Part shown: piece by piece, positions 22,025 to 30,366 of the stretch
How positions within the stretch are numbered: the stretch's first letter is position 1
Layout: every line of letters starts with the position of its first letter
Origin: Streptomyces sp. H27-H5
Lineage (GTDB): Bacteria > Actinomycetota > Actinomycetes > Streptomycetales > Streptomycetaceae
NCBI RefSeq assembly: GCF_026627505.1
Contig: NZ_JAPNLK010000070.1
Span: 1-45,226, forward strand
Reading direction: 5' to 3'
DNA: 45,226 bases
Program-made: the position numbers and the translations under genes
The notes under the pieces: generated by a model
What the model saw: only the letters and a program-made list of their open reading frames with translations
What the model was told of the DNA's origin: nothing
Databases searched by the model: none

Positions 22025-25000
22025 TTGATACGAAGAGACCTGCCAATTGGAACGGCGGGAAAGACAGGACGTGCGCTTCGCACCCTCGGTTTGAGCCTGC
22101 TGCCGATGGCCATGGTGGCGGGCCTGGTTGGCGCGGCTCCCGCCGGAGCAGCCGAGACCGGCGGCGGCCCGATCCCGGCCACCGACCGCGGCCGTGCCCT
22201 GGAGTTGTGGAAGACCGGAGGTCCCGGGCTCAAGGCCGCTGCTGAAGTTGCTCTGACTGGCAGTGATGCGGAAGTCAAGACGTTCCTTGACCGGGTGGCG
22301 GGCGAGACCGGGTACCAGGACAACCAGATCGCTGCCACGCAGATAGCGAGTGTGGGCGGGCGAAGCCTGCAGGACGCGGTCCGCAAGGCGCTGTCCGGCA
22401 CCGACGCCGAGTTGAAGACCTTCCTCAAGGACGGCTGGAAGGCGCCGTTGGAGGAAGATCAGAGGGTCCGTGTCACCCAGATCGTCAGCACTGGTGGACC
22501 GGAGGTCAAGGAGGCAGGGCGCGCCGCGCTGAACGGGAAGCCCGAGGACCTCAAGAACTTCCTCGAGCAGGGTCAGTACCAGCGGCAAGAGCAGGACGAC
22601 AGGGTCCAACTCACCCAGATCCTGAGCACCGGTGGCCCCAACGTTCGGAAGGCCGGCCGGATCGCGATGAGCGGCTCGGCCGAGGACGTCCGCGAATTCC
22701 TGCAGGTCGGACAGCACACTGCGAGGGCGCAGGACAAGGAACACGCCACCGTCGCGCAACTCGTCGAACAGGCCACCGAGTCCGGTCGCCAGGCAGCGGC
22801 GGAGACGGAAGCAGCCAAGACCGCCTCCGCTGTAGCCGTTGCCGCCGCACAGATGGCCAAGGAAGCGGCCCAGAAGGCTGCAGTCGAGACGGCTGCGGCC
22901 AAGAATGACGCGCTGCGCGCCGCGAGCGCGGCTCGAAGGGCTGCTGCTGCGGCGCAACAGGCCGCGTCAGCAGCCCAGCAGGCCATCAGCGCCTCACGCG
23001 CGGCCAACAACTCTGCCCGTATTGCTTCGAACGCTGCCAGTCAGGCAGCGTCCGCGGCCGCCGGTGCGGCTCAGGCGGCGACGTACGCGCAGAACGCCGC
23101 CGCACATGCCGCGACCAATGCCGGCGATGCGAGCACTGCCCGTAAGGCCGCCGAGAACGCCCGGAACGCCGCCAAGGGCGCTCTGCTGGCAGCCGAAGCG
23201 TCAGACAAGGCAGGCGACGCCGCGGATGCGGCCGGGGCAGCTGCAAGGGCAGCGGCAGGAGCCGGTGCCGACGCGGACAGCGCCGCCAACTCCGCCGCCA
23301 ATGCCAGCAATTACGCCGACCAGGCCGGCGCGCACTCGGACGAGGCCGCTGCTGCTGCCGCCTCCGCAAAGCGGCATGCACGCGAAGCAACGCGCGCCGC
23401 CAACGCGGCCGAGTCGCTCGCGCGCAAGTCGGCTGCAGCCGCCCGCGAATCCCGCGACGCGGCCAGAGGGGCTGCCACTCATGCGGAGAACGCGGCCAAG
23501 GCGGCCGACGAAGCCGCCGACCACGCCGGTGAGGCTGCCGGAGCCGCCGACAAGGCCGCACTCCACGCCGACGGGGCGAAGAAGGCCGCAGACGCGGCCA
23601 CGGCTGCCATCGCGAAGGCCAACGCCGTTCACGCTCTGGCACGGGAGGTCGAGGCTGAGGAGCTCAAGGCCCGCACCAATGAAGGCATCGAGAGGGCCAA
23701 GGACCTTGCCTTCCAGGCAGAGCAGCGGACGAAGGCGCAGACAACCGTAGCCCAGCAGGCCAAGAATCTGGAAGCCGAGGCCCAGACCCTGGCAGACGCA
23801 GCCGCCAAGCCTGAGGCGGACGTCAAGGCCATCGCGAGCAAGGGTCGCAAGATCGCCCTGCAGACCTTGAAGGCCAGCGAGCCCTGGAGCCGCACCGCCG
23901 CCCAGGTAGCCCTCGCCGGTTCGGACGCAGCCATTGCCGACTACATTCGCAAGGGGCGCAACACGGCGAAGCAGCAGGACAGCCGTGCCCGCGTCGAAGC
24001 AGTGTCTTTGGACGCCAAGTCACTCAAGGTCCGAGCCGCAGCGACCGAGGCACTCAAGGGCGATCAGGCCAGGATCAGCGCGTTCCTGAGCAGTGGTCAG
24101 TACCAGGCCATGGCGGATGAACTGCGGCTCTACATTACGCAGGCCATCTCCACCGGCGGAACGGTTCTCAAGGAACAAGGCCGGGCGGCCCTCAACTCCG
24201 GCAACGTCGAAACCTACCGGGTCTTCCTCAACACCGGTCAGTACGCTGCCCGTACGGAAGATGAACGCCTCCGCGCCACCCAGCTTGTCAGCAGTGACTG
24301 CCCGCAGAACAGCTGCCCCGAACTCAAGGCGGCTGCACGCATCGCGGTGGAAGGCCCGTCAGACCTTCTACACAACTTCATAGAGACCGGCCAGTACAAG
24401 GCGGTGCGCAAGGACCAGCTCGCCAATACGCATCACCTGCAGATCCAGCAGCTCCTCTCCACCGGCGCCGGTATTGCGGCCACCGCCCAGGAGAGGGCTG
24501 CCGAGGCCGGCAAGGCCGCAGCGACTGCACGAGGCGCCGCGGACCTGGCCAATCAGTACGCGGAGCAGGCCAAGGCCTCCCTTGCGGAAGCGAATGGCTA
24601 CGCCGCGCAGGCGGACAAGTCCGCACAGGACGCTGCTGCCTCCGCCACCAGGGCCGCGGCTTCCGCGAAGACGGCACGTCAGGCCGAAGCCGACGCGTTG
24701 CGGGCGGCAGCCAGCGCGGTCAACTCTGCCACCCGAGCGCAAAAGTCCGCCAATCAGGCGCGCAGTTCCGCAGAACAGGCCACGGTGGCCGCGAATCAAG
24801 CACGTGCTTCTGCGACCGCAGCGGGCAAGGACTCGGAGGCGGCGGAGCAGGCATCCGTAGAAGCCAGGAATTCCGTCATCGAAAAGCAGCAGGCTGAACT
24901 GGCTGCTTGGCAGGCGGCAAAGGAGGCATGGCTCAAGGAGCATTCAGTCCCGGAGAAGCAGGACGAAGACTGGCTCCCTGACTGGGTAAAGGATGCTGCG

Positions 25001-25513
25001 CGCACCACTGGTGCGTACGCACAGGCCATCTTCAGTGAGCCCGAAGTGTGGATTGGGGCGGCAGAAACCGCAGGTGGCTTCGCGATGATAGCCGCCGGTG
25101 TCGGAGGGGATATCGCCGGCGGTGCCATTTGCCTCACGGGAATCGGCTGCATTGCAGGGGCGCCCGCAATCGTTCTTTCGACTGGCGTGGCTGTCGGGGG
25201 TGGATACACGGCTGTTGACGGTATCCAGCGATTCAACAATGGTTTTGGTACCGCACTTCGCGAGGCGGAGTCGGCATCGACGGGGCGCACCTCGGCAGGT
25301 GGGAAGAACGAGCAGCTCGCGATGGACCTTGCCAAGGAGAATCCGATCTATGGCACTGAACTTCCCACAGTGATGAAGGATCCGCGCTGGCCTGCGTCCG
25401 ACGGGTGGGTCAAAATGGAAATGAAAGTAAAGGAGGTCGAGGTACACTACGTCTACAATAAGAACACGCTGGAATCTGCAGACTTCAAATTCAAGGATCG
25501 ATCTGGTGGGTGA
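22025..25513 (+). CDS. Secreted ALF-repeat polymorphic toxin
   Basis: A 1162-residue exported protein. The signal region runs from a TTG start (MIRRDLPIG) through GLSLLPMAMVAGLVGAAPAGA; an in-frame stop just upstream rules out a longer start. Domains: ALF repeats (58-238, with ALTGSDAEVKTFL and ALNGKPEDLKNFLEQG units), an alanine-rich coiled coil (239-545), more ALF repeats (600-808), a second coiled coil (815-962), a hydrophobic segment (1009-1068), then a 70-residue C-terminal domain. The last part (KNEQLAMDLAKENPIYG, MKDPRWPASDGW, VEVHYVYN, ADFKFK) resembles C-terminal domains I recall from Rhs- and CDI-type toxins. GC falls toward the 3' end. The next gene overlaps by eight bases and looks like its immunity protein. 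Confidence 0.82.
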   Translation: MIRRDLPIGTAGKTGRALRTLGLSLLPMAMVAGLVGAAPAGAAETGGGPIPATDRGRALELWKTGGPGLKAAAEVALTGSDAEVKTFLDRVAGETGYQDNQIAATQIASVGGRSLQDAVRKALSGTDAELKTFLKDGWKAPLEEDQRVRVTQIVSTGGPEVKEAGRAALNGKPEDLKNFLEQGQYQRQEQDDRVQLTQILSTGGPNVRKAGRIAMSGSAEDVREFLQVGQHTARAQDKEHATVAQLVEQATESGRQAAAETEAAKTASAVAVAAAQMAKEAAQKAAVETAAAKNDALRAASAARRAAAAAQQAASAAQQAISASRAANNSARIASNAASQAASAAAGAAQAATYAQNAAAHAATNAGDASTARKAAENARNAAKGALLAAEASDKAGDAADAAGAAARAAAGAGADADSAANSAANASNYADQAGAHSDEAAAAAASAKRHAREATRAANAAESLARKSAAAARESRDAARGAATHAENAAKAADEAADHAGEAAGAADKAALHADGAKKAADAATAAIAKANAVHALAREVEAEELKARTNEGIERAKDLAFQAEQRTKAQTTVAQQAKNLEAEAQTLADAAAKPEADVKAIASKGRKIALQTLKASEPWSRTAAQVALAGSDAAIADYIRKGRNTAKQQDSRARVEAVSLDAKSLKVRAAATEALKGDQARISAFLSSGQYQAMADELRLYITQAISTGGTVLKEQGRAALNSGNVETYRVFLNTGQYAARTEDERLRATQLVSSDCPQNSCPELKAAARIAVEGPSDLLHNFIETGQYKAVRKDQLANTHHLQIQQLLSTGAGIAATAQERAAEAGKAAATARGAADLANQYAEQAKASLAEANGYAAQADKSAQDAAASATRAAASAKTARQAEADALRAAASAVNSATRAQKSANQARSSAEQATVAANQARASATAAGKDSEAAEQASVEARNSVIEKQQAELAAWQAAKEAWLKEHSVPEKQDEDWLPDWVKDAARTTGAYAQAIFSEPEVWIGAAETAGGFAMIAAGVGGDIAGGAICLTGIGCIAGAPAIVLSTGVAVGGGYTAVDGIQRFNNGFGTALREAESASTGRTSAGGKNEQLAMDLAKENPIYGTELPTVMKDPRWPASDGWVKMEMKVKEVEVHYVYNKNTLESADFKFKDRSGG

Positions 25514-25796
25514 CGAGATCAACATTGCTGCGCCGAGCGGTGCTGGTGGGCCCGCAACTCTACCTTCGGGAACGCGCGTCACCGTAATTCAGGACTCATC
25601 CTGGAGTGGGCCGTGGCAAGTAGAATTCGAAGGGGAGATTGATGGCCTGGGATCTCCCGTGGATCATGCAATGGCACGCACTGGAGAGATGGAATACTGG
25701 GTGAAGTTTGACGAGCCGCAGTATGACAGTGATGGTGATGGGCCTTATAGGAAGGCCCTCATATGGGGGCGGTACCTTGAGCCCATCTCCAGGTGA
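25506..25796 (+). CDS. Candidate immunity protein of the ALF toxin
   Basis: A 96-residue acidic, soluble protein with no signal peptide. The GTG at 25506 lies inside the last codons of the toxin gene, so the two overlap by eight bases and are probably translationally coupled. It reads LPSGTRVTVIQDSSWSGPWQ, VDHAMARTGEMEYWVKFDEPQYD and DGPYRKALIWGRYLEPI; the strand pattern suggests a small beta-barrel. I recall similar small Streptomyces proteins, some annotated loosely as FeoA-like. Base composition is lower in GC than in the flanking genes, as is common for toxin tips and immunity genes. The immunity role is inference from position, size and overlap. Confidence 0.7.
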   Translation: MGDEINIAAPSGAGGPATLPSGTRVTVIQDSSWSGPWQVEFEGEIDGLGSPVDHAMARTGEMEYWVKFDEPQYDSDGDGPYRKALIWGRYLEPISR

Positions 25797-25892
25797 CCCT
25801 GACTGAGGGCATTGCGCCTGAGACGCTGGATCATGTCATGTGACCGGTCAATCTCTCCGTGCGCGGTCAAACCCTGAACGGGTCGCGTGAAT

Positions 25893-25933
25893 CGACTACC
25901 CGACTGCCGAGGAATTCGGCGGCCGGGTAGTCG
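25893..25933. terminator. Strong hairpin terminator after the toxin/immunity pair
   Basis: CGACTACCCG (25893-25902) pairs perfectly with CGGGTAGTCG (25924-25933), and an inner GCCG/CGGC pair closes the loop. It separates the immunity gene from a converging minus-strand frame. Confidence 0.8.
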
Positions 25934-25945
25934 CGTTTCGACAAG

Positions 25946-26386
25946 TCATATGCCCGGGCCACGGAGCCTTCCGGCCCCACCGGATGGTGTCGTTCGGGGC
26001 CGGGCACCGTCGGGTCGGCCGGAGGCGACAAGGAGCACATCCGCATATGTTGCGGGTTCGAAGTTGACGTTGCGGCCGGTGATGCAGAGCGCCGAACGTT
26101 CCTCCTCTACCTGGTGTTGCCGAGGGCCCTTCGACCGCTGCCGCCGATCCTGGCGAGCCGGGGCGAGGGGCATGCGGGCTTCGTGGTGCCCCCGCTGCAG
26201 TCGCGTGCGCAGGCTGTCGAGTGGAGTCGCCACCATTCCAGGGCGGTGAGCGGTGCGATGTAAGGCTTCGCGCAAGGCGCTCGCGGTACATTCCGGTAGG
26301 GGTATCGGTTCGTCTGCGGTGTCGCTCCGGGCCGTGGTGCCACGGGTGCTCCTTCCGGCATGAGTGGCGAGTACCGGCACGCTCAT
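25946..26386 (-). CDS. Hypothetical protein with a TTA codon
   Basis: An open frame of 146 codons preceded by AGGGGAAGG just before its ATG. Codons are GC3-rich but less so than in neighbours, and codon 42 (26261-26263) is TTA, so bldA dependence is possible if the gene is real. The product is soluble and basic with an Arg/Gln-rich centre (LRTRLQRGHHEARMPLAP) and a C-terminal stretch NVNFEPATYADVLLVASGRP that looks like a normal fold. I recognise no family. It could also be a decayed gene. Confidence 0.4.
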   Translation of the reverse strand: MSVPVLATHAGRSTRGTTARSDTADEPIPLPECTASALREALHRTAHRPGMVATPLDSLRTRLQRGHHEARMPLAPARQDRRQRSKGPRQHQVEEERSALCITGRNVNFEPATYADVLLVASGRPDGARPRTTPSGGAGRLRGPGI

Positions 26387-26505
26387 GACCTTCCCCTGCC
26401 CTGAACTCCTTCCGGATGCCGAGTTGGCGCCCTCCGTCCCCGTACTGGGGTGGTCTCAGCCCTGACACTTGTGTTTCCCGGGTGTCACGTTCTCACGGAG
26501 GCCTG

Positions 26506-26694
26506 ATGGCGAAGCCCATCGACGCCGATACAGCCTGGCCGGCACCTGACCTCATCCAGGCCGATCGAGCGGGCGGCGTTGGTCGGCCGCCCGACCCGCC
26601 CCGGACCCTCCATCGCCCCCGGCCGGCCGGCCGGGATCCGGCGGCATTCATAATCTCTGCATGCCCCACGAACGTCTCCCCGACATATCGGTGA
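26506..26694 (+). CDS. Small open frame overlapping the glycosyltransferase start
   Basis: A 62-codon frame with a good ribosome binding site (CGGAGG, four bases before the ATG) that runs 34 bases past the start of the glycosyltransferase gene in another frame. The product is Pro/Arg-rich (GRPPDPPRTLHRPRPAGRD) without a recognisable fold. It might be a leader peptide coupling translation to the next gene, or chance. Confidence 0.25.
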   Translation: MAKPIDADTAWPAPDLIQADRAGGVGRPPDPPRTLHRPRPAGRDPAAFIISACPTNVSPTYR

Positions 26695-28235
26695 TCATCG
26701 CTGCCTACAACGCGATGCCCTACCTGACCGAGTGCCTGGACTCGGTCGCGGGCCAGACCCTGGGCATGGCCCGGCTGGAGATCATCGCGGTCGACGACGG
26801 GTCCACGGACGGGACCGGCGCGGAGCTGGACCGCTTCGCCGCCCTCCACCCCCAGGTGCGGGTGGTGCACCAGGCGAACTCCGGCGGCCCGGGCGGCCCG
26901 CGCAACAGGGCCCTCGACCTGGCCCGGGGCCGGTTCGTGTTCACCCTCGACGCCGACGACTACCTCGGCCCGGAGGCGCTGGAACGGCTCCTGACGATGG
27001 CCGACGCGCAGGGCAGCGACATCGTCCTCGGCCGCCACGTCGGCCTCGGCCGCACCGTCTCCGAGAAGGCGTACCGCCACGCCGAGGTCGCGGACCTGTA
27101 CACCTCGGAGGTCTACCGGTCGCTGCACGTCGCCAAGCTCATCCGCCGCCAGATCATCGAGGCCGACCGCATCCGCTTCCCGGTCGACCTCTGGTACGGC
27201 GAGGACCAGGTCTTCGTCACCGCCGCCTACCTGGCCGCCGGCACGATCTCCGTGGTCGGCGACTACGACTGCTACTACCTGCGCCTGCGCGAAGACGGGC
27301 AGAACATCACCTCGCGCAGCCGGACGGCCGACGAAACGGTGCGCCACATCGAGCGCGTCATGGCCCTGGTGGCCGAGCGGGTACAGGACCCCGTGGGTCG
27401 CCGGCGCATGCTGGGCCGGCACTTCCGCAGCCTGATCCGCACGGCACTCCTACCGGGCGTCAACGCCCGACACCGCAACCCGGCGTTCACGGCCGAGGTG
27501 TACGCCCGCGGGCGGGCGCTCGTCCAGGCGTACTGGACGCCGGACATGGGCAACGAGCTGAGCCGGATCGACTGGATCCGGCTGTACGCCTTCGTCAGCT
27601 GCGCCCCGGGCGCCTTCGAGCACCTCATGGAGTACGACCCCGTCGCGGAGCCCCCGGAGGACCTGGCGGAGAACGGCCGGGTGTACCGGCTCTACCCGCT
27701 GTTCCGGGATCCGACCGCCGGCCTTCCGGACGTCCTGTTCGACGTCACGTCGAAGCTGCGCGCCCAGCACTACCTCGCGTCGATCGCCTGGAAGGGCGGC
27801 AAGGTCAGCCTGACCGGTCACGCGTACGTGGAGTCGCTGAGCACCGCCCGGCTGGGCGGCGAACTGGTCCTGCGCGAACGCGACAGCGGCCGGGAGCACA
27901 CCGCCGAAGTTGTCGCGGTCGCCTCGCCTGACCTGGGGGAAGGCCTGGACACGGCCGGCTTCCGGGTGGAGGCGAACCTGGCCGTGGTGGACGACGGCGC
28001 CCCCATCGGGCCGGGCGTGTGGGACGCGTTCCTGGACGTACGGGCCGACGGAGTGACCCGCCGGGTACGACTGGGCCGCAAACACGCCCCGGACCTGGAC
28101 CGCACAGCGCGCCGCCCCCGCGTCGTGGCCCGCGACGCGGCGAGCGGCACGGAACTCGCCGCCTGCCCGTTCTTCACCATCCACGACAACCTCAGCATCG
28201 AGGTCGTCCGCCGCTTCTCCCTGACGGCGGGCTGA
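26661..28235 (+). CDS. Family 2 glycosyltransferase
   Basis: A 524-residue protein. Residues 8-230 are a GT-A family 2 domain: ISVIIAAYNAMPYLTECLDSV, the UDP-sugar-binding VDDGSTDGTG, NSGGPGGPRNRAL, and the DxD motif in FTLDADDYLGPEAL. WYGEDQVFVTAAYL is the usual acceptor-side ED motif. A C-terminal domain of about 150 residues (DVLFDVTSKLRAQHYLAS to the end) is beta-rich and resembles the tail found on actinobacterial teichoic-acid-type glycosyltransferases. It should work at the inner face of the membrane on a cell-wall or exported glycopolymer; the sugar cannot be told. CATAAT at 26649-26654 lies only six bases before the ATG, so a nearly leaderless transcript is possible. Confidence 0.85.
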   Translation: MPHERLPDISVIIAAYNAMPYLTECLDSVAGQTLGMARLEIIAVDDGSTDGTGAELDRFAALHPQVRVVHQANSGGPGGPRNRALDLARGRFVFTLDADDYLGPEALERLLTMADAQGSDIVLGRHVGLGRTVSEKAYRHAEVADLYTSEVYRSLHVAKLIRRQIIEADRIRFPVDLWYGEDQVFVTAAYLAAGTISVVGDYDCYYLRLREDGQNITSRSRTADETVRHIERVMALVAERVQDPVGRRRMLGRHFRSLIRTALLPGVNARHRNPAFTAEVYARGRALVQAYWTPDMGNELSRIDWIRLYAFVSCAPGAFEHLMEYDPVAEPPEDLAENGRVYRLYPLFRDPTAGLPDVLFDVTSKLRAQHYLASIAWKGGKVSLTGHAYVESLSTARLGGELVLRERDSGREHTAEVVAVASPDLGEGLDTAGFRVEANLAVVDDGAPIGPGVWDAFLDVRADGVTRRVRLGRKHAPDLDRTARRPRVVARDAASGTELAACPFFTIHDNLSIEVVRRFSLTAG

Positions 28236-28240
28236 GCGAC

Positions 28241-28269
28241 AGGGCCCCGCCCGGGAGGCGGCCGGCCCT
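28241..28269 (+). terminator. Hairpin terminator of the glycosyltransferase gene
   Basis: AGGGCC (28241-28246) pairs with GGCCCT (28264-28269), with an inner CGCC/GGCG stem. It begins five bases after the stop. Confidence 0.65.
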
Positions 28270-28374
28270 TTCGCCCGTACGAGGTGACCCTCGACCCGTT
28301 CTCCGACCCCCTGGCGGGACAATCACCTCAACGCGCGGTTCGACCAGGATCCCCGCACCCGAAGGAACCCACGA

Positions 28375-28497
28375 GTGAGCCTCCGCGAGATCACCGCCCG
28401 GCAACTGCGGCCACTTCCACGTCAACAGTCATCGGAGCGGTCGCGAAGCGATCGTCGACATCAGGGGGAGGCGGACACCGGACTCCTCGGGCGATGA
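28375..28497 (+). other. Short frame with good ribosome binding site, possibly a gene remnant
   Basis: GAAGGA stands eight bases before a GTG that opens a 40-codon frame reading SLREITARQLRPLP before becoming Ser/Arg-rich. The opening looks like the start of some GNAT acetyltransferases, but no more of that fold follows in any frame. It is probably the stump of a deleted gene. Confidence 0.2.
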
Positions 28498-28510
28498 CCG
28501 ACCCGGCCCG

Positions 28511-28537
28511 GTCACCCTCGTCACCCTCGTCACCCTT
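28511..28537. repeat. Three GTCACCCTC nonamers
   Basis: Two perfect GTCACCCTC units and a GTCACCCTT end eight bases before the GTG of the next gene, where a ribosome binding site would be expected. Confidence 0.85.
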
Positions 28538-28545
28538 GAGTCCAA

Positions 28546-29302
28546 GTGACCGATCGGACGGCGTCTGCCACGCTGAATCGCCTCCGTGCGGTCGATTGGA
28601 CGGGTGACTGGGACTTCGCCTTCGGGAATGTCAAGTCCCGTCGTGTCCTGTTCCGTGAATACACGCGCCGGGCGGCCGTGTGGGCCCAGGCGTACGCGGC
28701 CGTTGGTGGCCGGCCCATCTTCGATGTGACCTCGTACGTGGATCCAGAATTCCAGCCGACTCCTGAACTGGCAGCCGAACTCGGTGAGTTCCTGGATCGC
28801 CTGCCCCACGGGGAGGTTCGGCAGACCTGCTCGGGCGCGGTCCGCATGGCGGAACTCCGGGCGCGGAACCCTGCCGCGTTCTCGGACCTTCCCGATCTCT
28901 ACGAGCGGCTGGTCCTCTTCTACGAGCGGGGCGGCGAGTTCATCCGGGACGATGCGGGGTTCCTCGATCTGACGGGTGTGCGGTTCCGGCCGGGCACCCT
29001 GGAGAGCCACCTCGGCAACCCGCCCGTCACGCTGCTCGGCGACACCGTCCTCGACGCGCTCGACGCCGACGGGCAGGTCGTGTACTCCACCGCGGAGGAC
29101 CGACAGGGCCCCCTCCTCAGGCGGCGGGTGCTGAGGGACGAGCAATCGGACGAGGTGTTCGGCCGTGACCTGCGCTGGGAGTCGACCGATCTGATCCCCG
29201 ACACCGAAGCGGAGGCCAAGGAGGCGGGGCCTGGTCGCCCTGGACGAGCTCAAGGCGGTCAAGCTCATCGGGGAGATCGTGGCCGCCGTCACGCGTCCCT
29301 GA
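28546..29302 (+). pseudogene. Unknown conserved-type protein, frameshifted near the end
   Basis: A soluble protein of about 250 residues starting at GTG 28546 (TDRTASATLNRLRAVDWTGDWDF). It contains SRRVLFREYTRRAAVWAQAYAAVGGRPIFDVTSYVDPEF-like sequence and a GEFLDRLPHGEVRQTCSGAVRMAEL stretch; I recognise no family. Coding is normal up to EAEAKEAG. There a run of four G (29226-29229) shifts the frame, and the correct continuation LVALDELKAVKLIGEIVAAVTRP ends at TGA 29302 in another frame. Removing one G restores a smooth C-terminus, so this is either a recent mutation or a homopolymer sequencing error. No clear ribosome binding site is visible, because tandem nonamers occupy that place. Confidence 0.65.
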
Positions 29303-29601
29303 GGGGCGGTCCTGAGATCTCCCGGTCCGACGTTCGCGGAGAGGCGGACCCTTCGGTCCGATACCCGCATGATCACCGCAGCCCGGCACAGAAGCACCCG
29401 CCTCAGACACAAACATCCACCTCAGTGCCCCTTGCTCTCTGGTGACGGGCAGCTCCGGCGTGTAACTTCTGCTTCAGCTGTCGTGGTTCGCAGTACCTGC
29501 CCGCGCCCCTGGCGTGGGTGTTTCGCTGTGCAGTGCCGGACCAGGGCGATCACCTCCGGGTCCGCGTGGTGCGGATCCGACCTCGACTGGAAGGCATGAT
29601 C

Positions 29602-29805
29602 ATGGCCAGCGGAACCGTGAAGTGGTTCAACGCCGAAAAGGGCTTCGGCTTCATCGCGCAGGACGGCGGCGGACCGGACGTCTTCGCGCACTACTCCAAC
29701 ATCAACTCCACCGGCTACCGCGAGCTCCAGGAAGGCCAGGCCGTGACCTTCGACATCACGCAGGGCCAGAAGGGCCCGCAGGCGGAGAACATCACCACCG
29801 CCTGA
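29602..29805 (+). CDS. CspA-family cold-shock protein
   Basis: A 67-residue single cold-shock domain, MASGTVKWFNAEKGFGFIAQDGG. The RNA-binding motifs RNP1 (KGFGFI) and RNP2 (VFAHYS, usually VFVHYS) are both present, and the C-terminus QGPKGPQAENI-like tail (QGQKGPQAENITTA) is standard. It binds single-stranded RNA or DNA in the cytosol as a chaperone. ATG at 29602 matches the family start; an ATG two codons earlier is in frame but closer to the GGAAGG. The 290-base region upstream holds no gene; it includes CGGACC/GGTCCG (29345-29360), a small hairpin that may end the preceding gene, and probably a long csp leader. Confidence 0.92.
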   Translation: MASGTVKWFNAEKGFGFIAQDGGGPDVFAHYSNINSTGYRELQEGQAVTFDITQGQKGPQAENITTA

Positions 29806-29817
29806 CCCGGCCGTCGA

Positions 29818-29855
29818 CGGCGCCGCCCCGGAACACGAACTCCGGGGCGGCGCCG
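29818..29855. terminator. Bidirectional terminator after the cold-shock gene
   Basis: Fourteen bases, CGGCGCCGCCCCGG (29818-29831), pair perfectly with 29842-29855 across a ten-base loop. It lies between converging genes. Confidence 0.88.
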
Positions 29856-29915
29856 GACCGGTAGTCCGGGGGTGGCTCCGCCACCCGCCCGCCGACCTCG
29901 GAACGAGGCCGCCGG

Positions 29916-30236
29916 TCAGGCCCCCGCCTCCGCCGTCGAGCGCCTGCTCGGGAACCGCCGAGCCGCCTCGACCGCTTCCCGGTCGAGTTCCTCGAAGGAG
30001 ACTCCCCAGCTCTCCTCCCATGCGTCCAGGTTGATCGCGCGGCAGACGAGGGGTTCCAACTCCGCGGGATGGCCGAGCTCGTAGGCGATGTCTGCCCGGA
30101 TCATGAATGCGCCGATGGCGGCCTCCACACACCCGTCGACGATCTGCGCGGCGACCCGGAACGCCATCGCCCACTTCGCGTCCCGGCGACCGACGGGCGG
30201 GTGGAACACCACACAGGTGCCGACATCATCCGCCAT
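29916..30236 (-). CDS. Hypothetical protein
   Basis: A predicted soluble protein of 106 residues, MADDVGTCVVFHPPVGRRDAKWAMAFRV, then AAQIVDGCVEAAIGAFMIRADIAYELGHPAELEPL, NLDAWEESWGVSFEELDREAVEAARRF and an Ala/Glu tail. The sequence is well behaved and GC3-rich, but I recognise no family. Longer starts exist upstream (for example about 27 codons earlier) but would run further into the promoter region of the divergent ALF gene, and no ribosome binding site settles the choice. It converges on the cold-shock gene. Confidence 0.55.
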   Translation of the reverse strand: MADDVGTCVVFHPPVGRRDAKWAMAFRVAAQIVDGCVEAAIGAFMIRADIAYELGHPAELEPLVCRAINLDAWEESWGVSFEELDREAVEAARRFPSRRSTAEAGA

Positions 30237-30366
30237 CGACTGGAGTGGCTGACAGGCCCGCCCCGAGCGGCACTGCTTTCCGGGCGGCAATTCTCGGTGC
30301 GCCATACAACCATCGGTGCGGCCGGCGAGTCTCACGCCCTGGTAGGAACATTTCCAGGGGGTTTTC

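Noticed and set aside
22986..23642. Minus-strand frames opposite the coiled coil of the ALF toxin
   Set aside because: Arg-rich complements of Ala-rich codons; no start signal or recognisable domain.
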